Translations under genes and position numbers: made by a program
In this document: positions 54,211 through 62,119 of the stretch, piece after piece
Position numbering within the stretch: position 1 is the stretch's first letter
Layout of the letters: every line of letters begins with the position of its first letter
Source: Pseudomonas moraviensis
Lineage (GTDB): Bacteria; Pseudomonadota; Gammaproteobacteria; Pseudomonadales; Pseudomonadaceae
Direction of reading: 5' to 3'
Length of the DNA: 64,000 bases
NCBI RefSeq assembly: GCF_900105805.1
Contig: NZ_LT629788.1
Location: 1,054,001 to 1,118,000 of the forward strand
Notes under the pieces: generated by a model
Seen by the model: only the letters and a program-made list of their open reading frames with translations
What the model was told of the DNA's origin: nothing
Database searches by the model: none

Positions 54211-54514
54211 GGGTACATATCCGTTGCTGCGGTAACGGCGGCTTAGGGTTCCGCCCTTACGGCGGGTCACCTTTTTCAAACGCCGGAGTGCCGGCCCAGC
54301 AAAAAGGTAACCCAAAAGGCTTGCTCCTGCGTTCGGCCCTCGCAGGCTCGGGTTCCTTCGCTGCGGGATCGATCCTGGCGCAGCGGCTCCGGTTTGCTTC
54401 GCTGCACCTACACTCGCTGTGTACGACTGCGTCGTACGGTCGCTGCGCTCCCACGCCCGGATCAATCCCTCCACTCAGCCTTCCGACGTCGCCCGTAGAT
54501 CAAGATCAAAAGCA
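54211..54514 (+). repeat. Structured dispersed repeat, copy 2
   Basis: About 304 nt matching 28862-29151. Stems: CCGTT/AACGG near the start, CCGCC/GGCGG, CCTTTTT 54270-54276 with AAAAAGG 54301-54307, CCC/GGG in the third stem, GGGATC/GATCCT, and GTACGAC/GTCGTAC 54421-54437. Compared with copy 1, changes occur on both sides of the same stems. The loop of the second stem is 16 nt longer and holds a nested hairpin GCCGG-AGTG-CCGGC (54282-54295). Function unknown. Confidence 0.85.
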
Positions 54515-54580
54515 CTCGAGCTAACGCTCATTGTTGAGTGGGGCGGCTTCGCCGCGAGCAGCTGCGCTGCATTGCTTTTC

Positions 54581-54607
54581 TGTGGGAGCGAGCCTGCTCG
54601 CGAAGAC
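54581..54607. repeat. Single REP unit (TGTGGGAGCGAGC family)
   Basis: TGTGGGAGCGAGCCTGCTCG followed by CGAAGAC, in the same orientation as the unit at 54151. Confidence 0.85.
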
Positions 54608-54650
54608 GGCCTGACAGCCGACCTGATCTTGAGGTTGTGCCCAATCCAAC

Positions 54651-54680
54651 TGTAGGAGCTGCCGAAGGCTGCGATCTTTT
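54651..54680. repeat. Single REP unit (GCCGAAGGCTGCGATC family)
   Basis: TGTAGGAGCTGCCGAAGGCT then GCGATCTTTT, as at 29190 after copy 1 of the structured repeat. Confidence 0.82.
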
Positions 54681-54710
54681 GATCTTGCTTTTGCTTTTGC
54701 TCCTGCTCTT

Positions 54711-54803
54711 TGTAGGAGTGAGCCTGCTCGCGATAGCGATATGTCAGGCGAAACCGATGTTGGCCGGTCGAATGCCATCGCGAGCAGGCTCACTCCTATA
54801 GGG
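54711..54803. repeat. REPIN (GTAGGAGTGAGCC family)
   Basis: TGTAGGAGTGAGCCTGCTCG at 54711 and its complement ending CTCACTCCTATAGG. The inner part (GATATGTCAGGCGAAACC) is diverged from the other copies. Lies at the 3' end of the M48 peptidase gene. Confidence 0.9.
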
Positions 54804-54820
54804 GCGGGTTACCACTCTGC

Positions 54821-56782
54821 CTACGCCGTAGCCGACACTGCACTTGGTTCGCGAGGTACCTCAGTCGCGCCGTTCCCAACCTGCACAGGCATGCTCAGAA
54901 ACGGCGGAAGCGGGCAATCGAGCAAGTCGGCGACGGCCCGGAACAACTCCGCTTCGGCCACGGTGATCACGCCGTCGTGCATCACGCAGCGGGTCATCGC
55001 ATCGAGCAGGGCGGGGCGCTCCTCCGGCATGAGATGGCGCAGACGGCTGAGCGCGGTTTCCAGCCCGATTAGTTCTTCCAGATCGGCGCGAATCTCTGGT
55101 GGTCGCTCGAATGCGAGCCCTTGCCACGCAGATTCCAGCGCCTGCGCCACCGTCGCTTGATCATTTTGACCGGCGCGGGCCAGCGCGCTGAGCAGTGCCA
55201 AGAGTTCTTCGGCGCACTGGAACAGACCGAATTTGAACTGCACCGGCGCCGCGCCCAGCACATTGCGTTCGACGATGCGCAACAGCGTCCACTCAAGCAG
55301 TTCGGTCTGGTTGTCGGCTTCAATCAGCGCGATCAGGTTGGCATCGACCCTGGGGAAACTTTTGCCGAGCTGTTGCAGGCTTGGTGTCGCCAGATCGAGC
55401 AGTGGCAAACGCAGGCCCGGCTGTAGTGACAACAGTGGATTTTGCAGCTGTTCCAAATGCTCGAACACCGCGTCGTCGACGGATCCCCTCAGTATGTCGA
55501 ACTGCATGCCCAGCACGGGCGCCGAGCGTGACAGCAACAACCCGTAAACGATGGCTTGAGCGCCATCGACGCTGCGCGCAGCGTCTCTGAGTACCTGCGG
55601 AATATCGTCGAGCAAACGGCGCGCCTCAAGCAAATGTTCTGCCTGCGGCGCGCCGATCGCTGCAACTGAGGCTTGCGCCGCACTGAAGTCGTAAAGCACC
55701 GCCATGGCGGCAGCCGGGACACCGCCAAATGCATCCGCCATCGGCAGGTCGGGTTTGGCCGGCAGCTCTACGCTCGGCGCGGCGATCTTGACGAAGCTGC
55801 CATCCCATTGCGCATCGACCCGGCGGATCCGCTCGCTCAAATCCGGATGCGAGGCCATCAGGTCGAACGAAGAAGTGCCCGAGCCGAAATACAGATGGCT
55901 GAACTCGGCAGCACGCGCGGCATTGAGCGTGGCGCCCAATTCATAACCACCGATTTTTTTCAGTGCACCGGCAATGCTTTGCGGGTTGCGCGTGTATTGC
56001 ACAGCCGTCGCGTCAGCGAGGAACTCGCGCTGGCGCCCGATCGCTGCCTTGATCAGGTTGCCGAAATACGACCCGGCAAATCCTGCAACGCACAGGACAA
56101 AACCCACCAGCGCGGTGAGCGCGACAAACTTGCTGCGACGCGCGGCTTCTTTGCCCACCGTTTCGGTGCCACGCAGGATGTAGCTTCCGGTCAGGCCGAG
56201 CACGAGGATGCCGTGAACGATAGCGATCAACCGGGTATTCAGGCGCATGTCACCGTTGTAGATGTGGCTGAACTCATGGGCGATGACACCTTGCAACTCT
56301 TCGCGAGTCAGCAGATTGATCGCGCCCTGAGTCACGCCGATCACCGCGTTTTGCGGCGTCATGCCTGCGGCGAAGGCGTTGATGCCCAGCTCCGGCAGCA
56401 AATACACCGGCGGAACGGCCGTGCCTGAGGCGATGGCCATTTCTTCCACCACGTTGAGCAGGCGCTGCTCTTCAAGAGTCTGCGCGTTATGGTTGATCAG
56501 CCGGCCATTGAGGCTACGCGCAATGACTTTGCCGCCGGCGGACAACTCCGAATGCTTCGCCGTACTGCCCAGCAGCACGACGCTGATAACTACCGCGGAT
56601 ACGGTTCCGACCAGCTCCCAGCTCATTTCTAGATCGAAGAGGACATTGCCGTCGCCGTCTTCCACCGGAATGATCATCATCAAGCAGGACGCGGCGATCA
56701 GGCTCAGAACGGCCAATCCCATCAGAACGATGAGCAGCAGAGTGCGGCGCTTGGCCTGGCGCTGTTGTTGGAAAAAATTCAT
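54821..56782 (-). CDS. Membrane M48 family zinc metallopeptidase
   Basis: 653 residues. Two N-terminal transmembrane helices (~15-37, ~58-75), then the zinc site ELQGVIAHEFSHIYNGDMRL with H169-E-x-x-H173 and a downstream Glu in RQREFLADATAVQYTRNPQS, plus two further helices (~190-240). This is an HtpX/Ste24-type protease with a long extra C-terminal cytosolic domain of ~330 residues. It lies 21 bp after lemA in one operon, a pairing seen in many bacteria. Likely role: membrane protein quality control. Confidence 0.92.
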   Translation of the reverse strand: MNFFQQQRQAKRRTLLLIVLMGLAVLSLIAASCLMMIIPVEDGDGNVLFDLEMSWELVGTVSAVVISVVLLGSTAKHSELSAGGKVIARSLNGRLINHNAQTLEEQRLLNVVEEMAIASGTAVPPVYLLPELGINAFAAGMTPQNAVIGVTQGAINLLTREELQGVIAHEFSHIYNGDMRLNTRLIAIVHGILVLGLTGSYILRGTETVGKEAARRSKFVALTALVGFVLCVAGFAGSYFGNLIKAAIGRQREFLADATAVQYTRNPQSIAGALKKIGGYELGATLNAARAAEFSHLYFGSGTSSFDLMASHPDLSERIRRVDAQWDGSFVKIAAPSVELPAKPDLPMADAFGGVPAAAMAVLYDFSAAQASVAAIGAPQAEHLLEARRLLDDIPQVLRDAARSVDGAQAIVYGLLLSRSAPVLGMQFDILRGSVDDAVFEHLEQLQNPLLSLQPGLRLPLLDLATPSLQQLGKSFPRVDANLIALIEADNQTELLEWTLLRIVERNVLGAAPVQFKFGLFQCAEELLALLSALARAGQNDQATVAQALESAWQGLAFERPPEIRADLEELIGLETALSRLRHLMPEERPALLDAMTRCVMHDGVITVAEAELFRAVADLLDCPLPPFLSMPVQVGNGATEVPREPSAVSATA

Positions 56783-56803
56783 GGTGCCATCCGTTGGCTG
56801 GGG

Positions 56804-57400
56804 TCAGAACGAAACCTGTGGCGCTTGCTGAATCGCCGCGCTGTCGGCGAATGTCAGCAGCGACGCGTCGGCAGCATGGCCGAACAGCGGGGCGAACACG
56901 GCAGCCGGAAAGCTCTGTTTGAGGGTGTTGTAGCTCATCACCGCATCGTTGTAAGCCTGGCGAGCAAAGCTGACTTTGTTCTCGGTGCTGCTCAGCTCTT
57001 CGCTCAATTGCTGCATGTTTTGCGAAGCCTTGAGATCCGGATAGGCTTCGACCGTCACGTTCAACCGGCCCATCGCACTACTCAGTGCGCTGTCCGCCTG
57101 CCCGAGCTGGACGATGTTCTGGGCATTGCCCGGCTGCGCCTGAGCTGCCTGCAGGCCTGCAACCGCGTGGTTGCGCGCTGCGATCACTGCTTCCAACGTC
57201 TCACGCTCATGAGCCATATAGCCCTTGGCGGTTGCCACCAGATTGGGGATCAGGTCGTAGCGACGTTTGAGCTGCACCTCGAGTTGCGCAAACGCATTGT
57301 TGATTTGATTGCGGCGGGCAACGAGGCGGTTGAAGAGCTGGATGGCGTAGAGGGCGAGGAGGCCGGCAATGACCAAAAGGATGATGAGAGTGCTGTTCAC
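56804..57400 (-). CDS. lemA: LemA family protein
   Basis: 198 residues starting at GTG 57400 with AAGGA upstream. One N-terminal helix (TLIILLVIAGLLALYAIQLF) and then the LemA signature NRLVARRNQINNAFAQLEVQ, LKRRYDLIPNLVATAKGYMA and the C-terminal AYNDAVMSYNTLKQSFPAAV. A membrane-anchored helical protein, first gene of the operon with the M48 peptidase. This LemA family is unrelated to the GacS kinase that was once also called LemA. Confidence 0.93.
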   Translation of the reverse strand: MNSTLIILLVIAGLLALYAIQLFNRLVARRNQINNAFAQLEVQLKRRYDLIPNLVATAKGYMAHERETLEAVIAARNHAVAGLQAAQAQPGNAQNIVQLGQADSALSSAMGRLNVTVEAYPDLKASQNMQQLSEELSSTENKVSFARQAYNDAVMSYNTLKQSFPAAVFAPLFGHAADASLLTFADSAAIQQAPQVSF

Positions 57401-57600
57401 GGTGATGTCCTTATTCACACGGCAGAAAGGGGCGCGGCATGTTAGCGCAAATCCGACGGGTCTGTGGCAGCGGGCCACCTTTCGCTGCGGGCCAGATCGG
57501 CAGCGTCAATTTCTCAGCCTGCCTGAGCACAAAAACAAGGAATGTTTCCCGCGCCGCGCAGTCGGAGTTCAGGTACTACTCATCTGAAAGAGGTTCACCG

Positions 57601-57909
57601 ATGAACAGCAAAACCCTAATCGCCAGTCTGGCCCTCGTTGCCGGTATTGCCGGGATCACGCCCATTGTTCAAGCGGCGCAAACCTCCAGCGAACCCGCCG
57701 TGCAATCGCCGACCAGCGACCGCCAACTGAAGGTCAACGACCGCGCGCCGGAAATGTACCAGCGCGAGGACAAGGCTTTGAAGAACTGGAAAGCCAAAGG
57801 TCTGAAAGCACCGATCGAACAGGCGCAGTGGGTGCAGATCAATGACAAGTACGTGATGGTGATGATCACCAACGGCACGATTGTCGAGATGCAGCCGGTC
57901 GAGCGATAG
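57601..57909 (+). CDS. RcnB family periplasmic protein
   Basis: 102 residues with signal peptide MNSKTLIASLALVAGIAGIT, cleavage after VQA. The mature part fits the RcnB pattern: RAPEMYQREDKALKNWKAKG, then QWVQINDKYVMVMITNGTIV. In E. coli RcnB is linked to nickel/cobalt homeostasis; many Pseudomonas paralogues have no assigned metal. GAAAGAGG precedes the ATG. The upstream 200 bp are shared with the divergent lemA operon. Confidence 0.88.
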   Translation: MNSKTLIASLALVAGIAGITPIVQAAQTSSEPAVQSPTSDRQLKVNDRAPEMYQREDKALKNWKAKGLKAPIEQAQWVQINDKYVMVMITNGTIVEMQPVER

Positions 57910-57982
57910 GCCCGGTTTTACAATTGGCCATGGATGGCTGATTGTATTCGAACGGCGTTCCGGTAAAACAGCGGGCGTTTGA

Positions 57983-58510
57983 ATGAGGAACAAGGGATTG
58001 GACAAGAAACTTCTTTACCGCAAAGTGAATACTCGTACGTGGGGTGTTCGTCGCAACGAATCAGTTGCGCATTACCGCGATCAGCGCAACAGCAAAGCCG
58101 CAAGCCGTCACGAAGCCATGCGAAGTTCGATGCATCCGGGCAAACAATACGGAAGAGACTACACCCCGCTTTTTCGCTTCCTGTTGTCTCGCGTTGGCGG
58201 CCCTTGGGATTCCATTTTCGGTGAGGCTGTCGCGCGACTTGATCAATCCGCCCCAGTGTTCTGGATGGTTGCCATCCATGAAGAAGATCGCCAGGACATC
58301 GTGCGACTAGGTGAATCCAGCTATTTCAGCGGGCTGTATGTCGATGAGCAAAATCGGCTGCAAATGGTCAATCCGAAACTGACGGCGCAGGACATGACGC
58401 CGCATTGCGAGTGCTGTACGCACACATTCAACGGTGTGGTCTTTGGACAAACCGCAGGATTGGGCCCCCGCACATCGTCAGTTGTCGACGCAGAAGACCC
58501 GCCAGCATGA
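57983..58510 (+). CDS. Uncharacterised Cys/His-cluster protein
   Basis: 175 residues. No signal peptide. Basic N-terminus (LLYRKVNTRTWGVRRNESVA) and a C-terminal cluster C-E-C-C-T-H in TPHCECCTHTFNGVVFGQTA that could bind metal. Central part FWMVAIHEEDRQDIVRLGES. The start could be ATG 57983 or TTG 57998 (MDKKLLYRKVNTR), the latter with better spacing from AGGGA. I do not recognise the family. It converges on the emfourin-like gene with one base between stop codons. Confidence 0.65.
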   Translation: MRNKGLDKKLLYRKVNTRTWGVRRNESVAHYRDQRNSKAASRHEAMRSSMHPGKQYGRDYTPLFRFLLSRVGGPWDSIFGEAVARLDQSAPVFWMVAIHEEDRQDIVRLGESSYFSGLYVDEQNRLQMVNPKLTAQDMTPHCECCTHTFNGVVFGQTAGLGPRTSSVVDAEDPPA

Positions 58511-58511
58511 A

Positions 58512-58823
58512 TCAGAGCAGTTCTCCCTTGTCCCACAGACTCACCAGCTCCCCGGGCGCCTGGTTCTCCGGCACTTTCAGCACCATTTCCCCGGACTGAT
58601 AGCGTACTTCAATCTGAAAGAAGCGTTGATCCCCACGCCCGGATTCGCTGTTGTCCAATGGCAGACAGCCCTCCAGCACCGAGCAGATTCTCGAACGCTG
58701 ATTGATGTCGCATTGCGCGAATTCGATTTCCCGTGGGCGGCTCAGGCTGTGAATCGCTGCAACGCCACCCTGGCGAGATACGCGCAAAACGGAATCGTCA
58801 TCCAGCTCGGGTAGCGTTTTCAT
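58512..58823 (-). CDS. Emfourin-like protease inhibitor
   Basis: 103 residues (MKTLPELDDDSVLRVSRQGG, then GQRFFQIEVRYQSGEMVLKV-like segment and ENQAPGELVSLWDKGELL). In size, sequence plan and position it matches emfourin, the cytosolic inhibitor of M4 proteases of the protealysin type. It follows the protease gene by 14 bp on the same strand, so both are made together. It presumably keeps the protease silent inside the cell. Confidence 0.85.
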   Translation of the reverse strand: MKTLPELDDDSVLRVSRQGGVAAIHSLSRPREIEFAQCDINQRSRICSVLEGCLPLDNSESGRGDQRFFQIEVRYQSGEMVLKVPENQAPGELVSLWDKGELL

Positions 58824-58837
58824 ACAGCCTCCTCGGA

Positions 58838-59884
58838 TTATTCGATACCGACCTGTGCCCAGGCTTGCTGAACTGCGTCGGCTGCTTCGGCGCCGAAGCG
58901 CTGGCCGGCATGGTCGATGGTCAATTTTGCGAACGCGTCGAACGTTGCCTCCTGGCTCAATCGGTCATCGCACAGCGTGTCATACCAGATCTTCCCGGCC
59001 TTTTCCCAGGCAAAGCCGCCGAACGCCTGGGCCGCCAGATAAAACGCACGGTTGGGAATGCCGGAATTGATGTGCACGCCGCCATTGTCTTCGCTGGTGA
59101 TGACGAACTTGCGCATGTGATCCGGTTGCGGATCCTTGCCCAGCAGCGGGTCGTCATATGCCGTGCCGGGGTGTGACATCGAGCGCAGGCCCTTGCCCTG
59201 GATCTTCGGCATCAGCAGGTCGGCGCCGATCAACCAGTCGGCCTGCTCGGCGGTTTGCCCGAGGGTGTATTGCTTGGTCAGCACACCGAATACGTCCGAG
59301 AGCGACTCGTTCAGCGCGCCGGACTGATTGGCGTAAATCAGACCGGCCTCGCTTTCGGTGACGCCGTGGGCCAGTTCATGGCCGATGACGTCGAGCGAGC
59401 GGGTGAAGCGCTGGAAGATTTCGCCGTCGCCGTCCCCGAAGACCATCTGCGCGCCGTTCCAGAATGCGTTCTCATAACCTTGCCCGTAGTGCACGCTGCC
59501 AATCAGGGCGAATCCCTGATTGTCGATCGAGTCGCGACCGAGCACTTTCCAGAAGAAATCATAGCTGGCACCCAGCGCATCGTAAGCCTCATCGACCGCC
59601 GGATCCCCCGACGCCGGCTGGCCCTCGAGGCGCACCGGCATGCCCGGCAAGAGCATTTTGTTCTGCGCATCATGCACGCTGCGCCGGGCCAGGCCGGGTT
59701 TGGTCGCCTCCGGCAGAATCGCCCGCGCCGGCGGCTGCGAAGGGCGGCCGGGGTTGGGCAGCAGGCTGCGTACATGGTTGAGTGTTTGCATCGCAGCGTT
59801 GCGTTGCGGCTCGGAGCCGTGCGCAATGATGCGGTTGAGGATGTAGGGCGGAATGAAACTGCGCAGCAATCGAGAGTCGGTCAT
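58838..59884 (-). CDS. Protealysin-type M4 zinc metalloprotease
   Basis: 348 residues from ATG 59884. There is no Sec signal peptide. A short protealysin-type propeptide carries RSFIPPYILNRIIAHGSEPQ (the PPY motif that plugs the active site). Zinc site SLDVIGHELAHGVTESEAGL (His169-x3-His173), third ligand Glu in GALNESLSDVFG, and the C-terminal substrate-cleft His in NNGGVHINSGIPNRAF-type sequence. Thermolysin-like domain of normal length but short prosegment. Forms an operon with the emfourin-like inhibitor. Confidence 0.9.
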   Translation of the reverse strand: MTDSRLLRSFIPPYILNRIIAHGSEPQRNAAMQTLNHVRSLLPNPGRPSQPPARAILPEATKPGLARRSVHDAQNKMLLPGMPVRLEGQPASGDPAVDEAYDALGASYDFFWKVLGRDSIDNQGFALIGSVHYGQGYENAFWNGAQMVFGDGDGEIFQRFTRSLDVIGHELAHGVTESEAGLIYANQSGALNESLSDVFGVLTKQYTLGQTAEQADWLIGADLLMPKIQGKGLRSMSHPGTAYDDPLLGKDPQPDHMRKFVITSEDNGGVHINSGIPNRAFYLAAQAFGGFAWEKAGKIWYDTLCDDRLSQEATFDAFAKLTIDHAGQRFGAEAADAVQQAWAQVGIE

Positions 59885-60018
59885 CAAAGCATCCTTGTCG
59901 TCATACGATGTCGATACACATGTGAGCGGCGACGCGGGTTTTCGGTTCCATGGATTGCCATCGGCAACGGATTCTGCGAAAAACGCCGCCTGCGAAAAAT
60001 CTCAACAGAGCCAACGAC

Positions 60019-60357
60019 ATGACAGACGAACTGCAAATCATCGACCTACAACCGGGCGACGGCAAAGCCGCGGTGAAAGGCGCACTGATCACCACCCAAT
60101 ACACCGGCTGGCTGGAAGACGGTACTGAGTTCGACTCGTCCTGGAGCCGAGGCAAACCGTTTCAGTGCGTGATCGGCACTGGCCGCGTGATCAAAGGCTG
60201 GGATCAGGGCCTGATGGGCATGCAGGTCGGCGGCAAACGCAAATTGCGGGTGCCGGCGCATCTGGGGTACGGCGAGCGGACCATGGGCAAGATTCCGCCG
60301 AATTCGAATCTGGTGTTTGAAATTGAGTTGCTGGAGGTTTTGACGCGGGAGGATTGA
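60019..60357 (+). CDS. FKBP-type peptidyl-prolyl isomerase
   Basis: 112 residues from ATG 60019 forming one FKBP domain: TQYTGWLEDGTEFDSSWSRG, IGTGRVIKGWDQGLMGMQVG, KRKLRVPAHLGYGER and NLVFEIELLEVL. No signal peptide, so cytosolic, similar to human FKBP12 in layout. The sequence upstream to 59950 belongs to the divergent protease promoter. Single-gene unit. Confidence 0.93.
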   Translation: MTDELQIIDLQPGDGKAAVKGALITTQYTGWLEDGTEFDSSWSRGKPFQCVIGTGRVIKGWDQGLMGMQVGGKRKLRVPAHLGYGERTMGKIPPNSNLVFEIELLEVLTRED

Positions 60358-60419
60358 GGTCTGAGGAACGTGCGTCTGGATGAAGCCACCCTCATCCAAA
60401 CGCTCGCAACTTCGGATGC

Positions 60420-60755
60420 TCAGGTGAACATCTCTATATCGTCAATCGTGTCCTCAATGACGCCCTGCAGCGAGGGCATCCGGCGCTTTAGGTTTTCAAG
60501 CTCCGGCAAAATGGTTTCGGTATCCAGTCTTCCATGCCGACGAGCGATATGGCCCAGGGCGGTGATGGCAGAGGCAGCGATCGCTTCGGTTTCGCTGGAG
60601 AGATGCTGGAAGCAGATTTGCTGAGCCCAGTTGCCATCGGGTTCATTCAAACCAATGGAAATCAGTGCGCGAATGACATTTTCCTGAGCGCCGCTGGCCA
60701 GTAATCGTATGGATTCATCATGATCTATTGACGGGTCTTGGTAGGTGAGGCTCAC
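60420..60755 (-). CDS. Candidate immunity protein (HEAT-repeat-like)
   Basis: 111 residues, all helical and acidic (SIRLLASGAQENVIRALISI, EAIAASAITALGHIARRHGR, ILPELENLKRRMPSLQGVIE). The helix pairs resemble HEAT repeats, a scaffold used by some bacterial immunity proteins. Its start overlaps the toxin stop codon by 4 bp (ATGA), the arrangement typical of toxin-immunity pairs. Net negative charge fits binding to a basic toxin domain. Identity inferred from context; no specific family recognised. Confidence 0.75.
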   Translation of the reverse strand: MSLTYQDPSIDHDESIRLLASGAQENVIRALISIGLNEPDGNWAQQICFQHLSSETEAIAASAITALGHIARRHGRLDTETILPELENLKRRMPSLQGVIEDTIDDIEMFT

Positions 60756-61990
60756 TTTCTTGCTCCCAAAATATTGCCTTTGGTATCTACTTTCTTGGCT
60801 TTGATCAATGCGTTTTTCATGTCCTGATGGAGTTTATCCCATGGCCTTACGTGTCCGTGGTAGACGTCTCCACCAGTGCGATCAAAAATGACTAACTCAT
60901 TAGCATCGGGATCGACTCCAATCCTGCGCGCAGATGTAGGCTTTACCTGAACCGAACTCTCCAACGCGTTCTGCCCATTCGAGGGGCCTTTGCTTTTGAC
61001 TGGCGTGTCTTTTTTTCCATGATAACTGGCAGCGTCGAACTCAAGTGCCAAGACAATGTAAAGAGGCTTTATTCCCGAGCCAGCCGGAAAGACCAGGATA
61101 AAGTCTAGGTATTCAGGCGGGTAAACTGGATTGACAATGATTTTGTCCGCCTGCTCGGTCGGCGGATATACCCAGATGTGGGGAACCTGCGGCGCACTTT
61201 CCAGCGGCGGAATTGCCGATCCGCGTGACGAGTCTACTGAGGGAGTCCAGAGTAGGGTCGACCCATTGCCAAAATCTGCGACGTGCGAGGCGCCTTGCTT
61301 GACGAACTGGACGACAGGAATCATTTCCCAATCGCTGCGCGTTTGAGTGTTGTATCCGTATCCTTTCAACGTGCCGTCGGGCTGCTGTTCTACGTGCAAT
61401 CGAACCCGAGTCCGAGCCGTCTCAAGCGACTGTAGCTGCTCCTCTGTGTAGAGAGCGCTATCGGCGAGACTCGATGGCCACAGCAGCGCAACCAATCCGA
61501 GCAACCCGCCTGCGACGACACCGCCGGTAGCCAGGCTTGTGCTACTTGCGGTCGCAGCGCTGGCGCTCAGACTGCCAGAGCTGCCGAGAGCAAAAGCTCC
61601 GATCGACGCTTGCAAACTGCTCGCGCCAATTGCCTTGAGTGCGATATTCCCGGCGGCGTCACGTTCACGCCCCGCTAGCAAGGACAGCGTTCCATAATCC
61701 GAAATTTTCCCAACCGGTATGAATCCGGATGGATTGGCATCATTGATGACGCCGTTCGGCAGCTTGCAACTCTTCGCAAACACACAGCCGCTTAAATTGT
61801 GCTGTTGTCGTATGGCCTGATTGCCAAGTCGATCTTCGTGAACCTGTTGCCGCGCCAGCATGTCTTCATAAGCGCCATGCGCGGCCTCGCGCTCAGCAAG
61901 TTCGCTGGCAGTCATGTAGCGGGTGGTGATGTGGTGTCCATCTCCCTCTGGCGGGTTTTGGACCCGGGGGATGTCTTTCTTGCGAGCCAT
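60752..61990 (-). CDS. S-type-pyocin-domain toxin with C-terminal effector domain
   Basis: 412 residues from ATG 61990. N-terminal region rich in charged residues and with the motif GCVFAKSCKLPNGVINDANP (~68-87); then a hydrophobic Gly/Ala-rich stretch (~120-175); the Pyocin_S domain (~190-330, with SDWEMIPVVQFVKQGASHVA and VNPVYPPEYLDFILVFPAGS); and a basic C-terminal toxin domain (~355-412, VDPDANELVIFDRTGGDVYH, then GHVRPWDKLHQDMKNAL). No signal peptide. At 412 residues it is shorter than classical S pyocins and no TonB-receptor-binding domain is evident, so delivery may be by type VI secretion or lysis. Confidence 0.85.
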   Translation of the reverse strand: MARKKDIPRVQNPPEGDGHHITTRYMTASELAEREAAHGAYEDMLARQQVHEDRLGNQAIRQQHNLSGCVFAKSCKLPNGVINDANPSGFIPVGKISDYGTLSLLAGRERDAAGNIALKAIGASSLQASIGAFALGSSGSLSASAATASSTSLATGGVVAGGLLGLVALLWPSSLADSALYTEEQLQSLETARTRVRLHVEQQPDGTLKGYGYNTQTRSDWEMIPVVQFVKQGASHVADFGNGSTLLWTPSVDSSRGSAIPPLESAPQVPHIWVYPPTEQADKIIVNPVYPPEYLDFILVFPAGSGIKPLYIVLALEFDAASYHGKKDTPVKSKGPSNGQNALESSVQVKPTSARRIGVDPDANELVIFDRTGGDVYHGHVRPWDKLHQDMKNALIKAKKVDTKGNILGARK

Positions 61991-62119
61991 GAGCGTCCTT
62001 GTCCGTTGTTAAAAAACGAAGCGGACGCTAAAGCAACGACGGAGTGATGGATGTAGGACGCGTCTGAAATTTTTGCAGTTGTCAGGACTGTAAAAAGATC
62101 AAATCCATTGCCAGACAGG

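Larger units (their letters stand above)
53992..54820. other. Repeat-dense intergenic region
   Basis: 829 bp without a credible gene. It holds the promoter of the MFS operon, single REPs at 54151 and 54581, the structured repeat copy 2 (54211-54514), a REP at 54651 and a REPIN at 54711. Short open frames here lack ribosome binding sites and family similarity. Confidence 0.8.

Noticed and set aside
61991..62119. PrtN P-box or LexA box upstream of the pyocin-like toxin gene
   Set aside because: CTG-N9-CAG occurs but with the wrong spacing, and no repeated P-box pattern was seen, so SOS control is not claimed.
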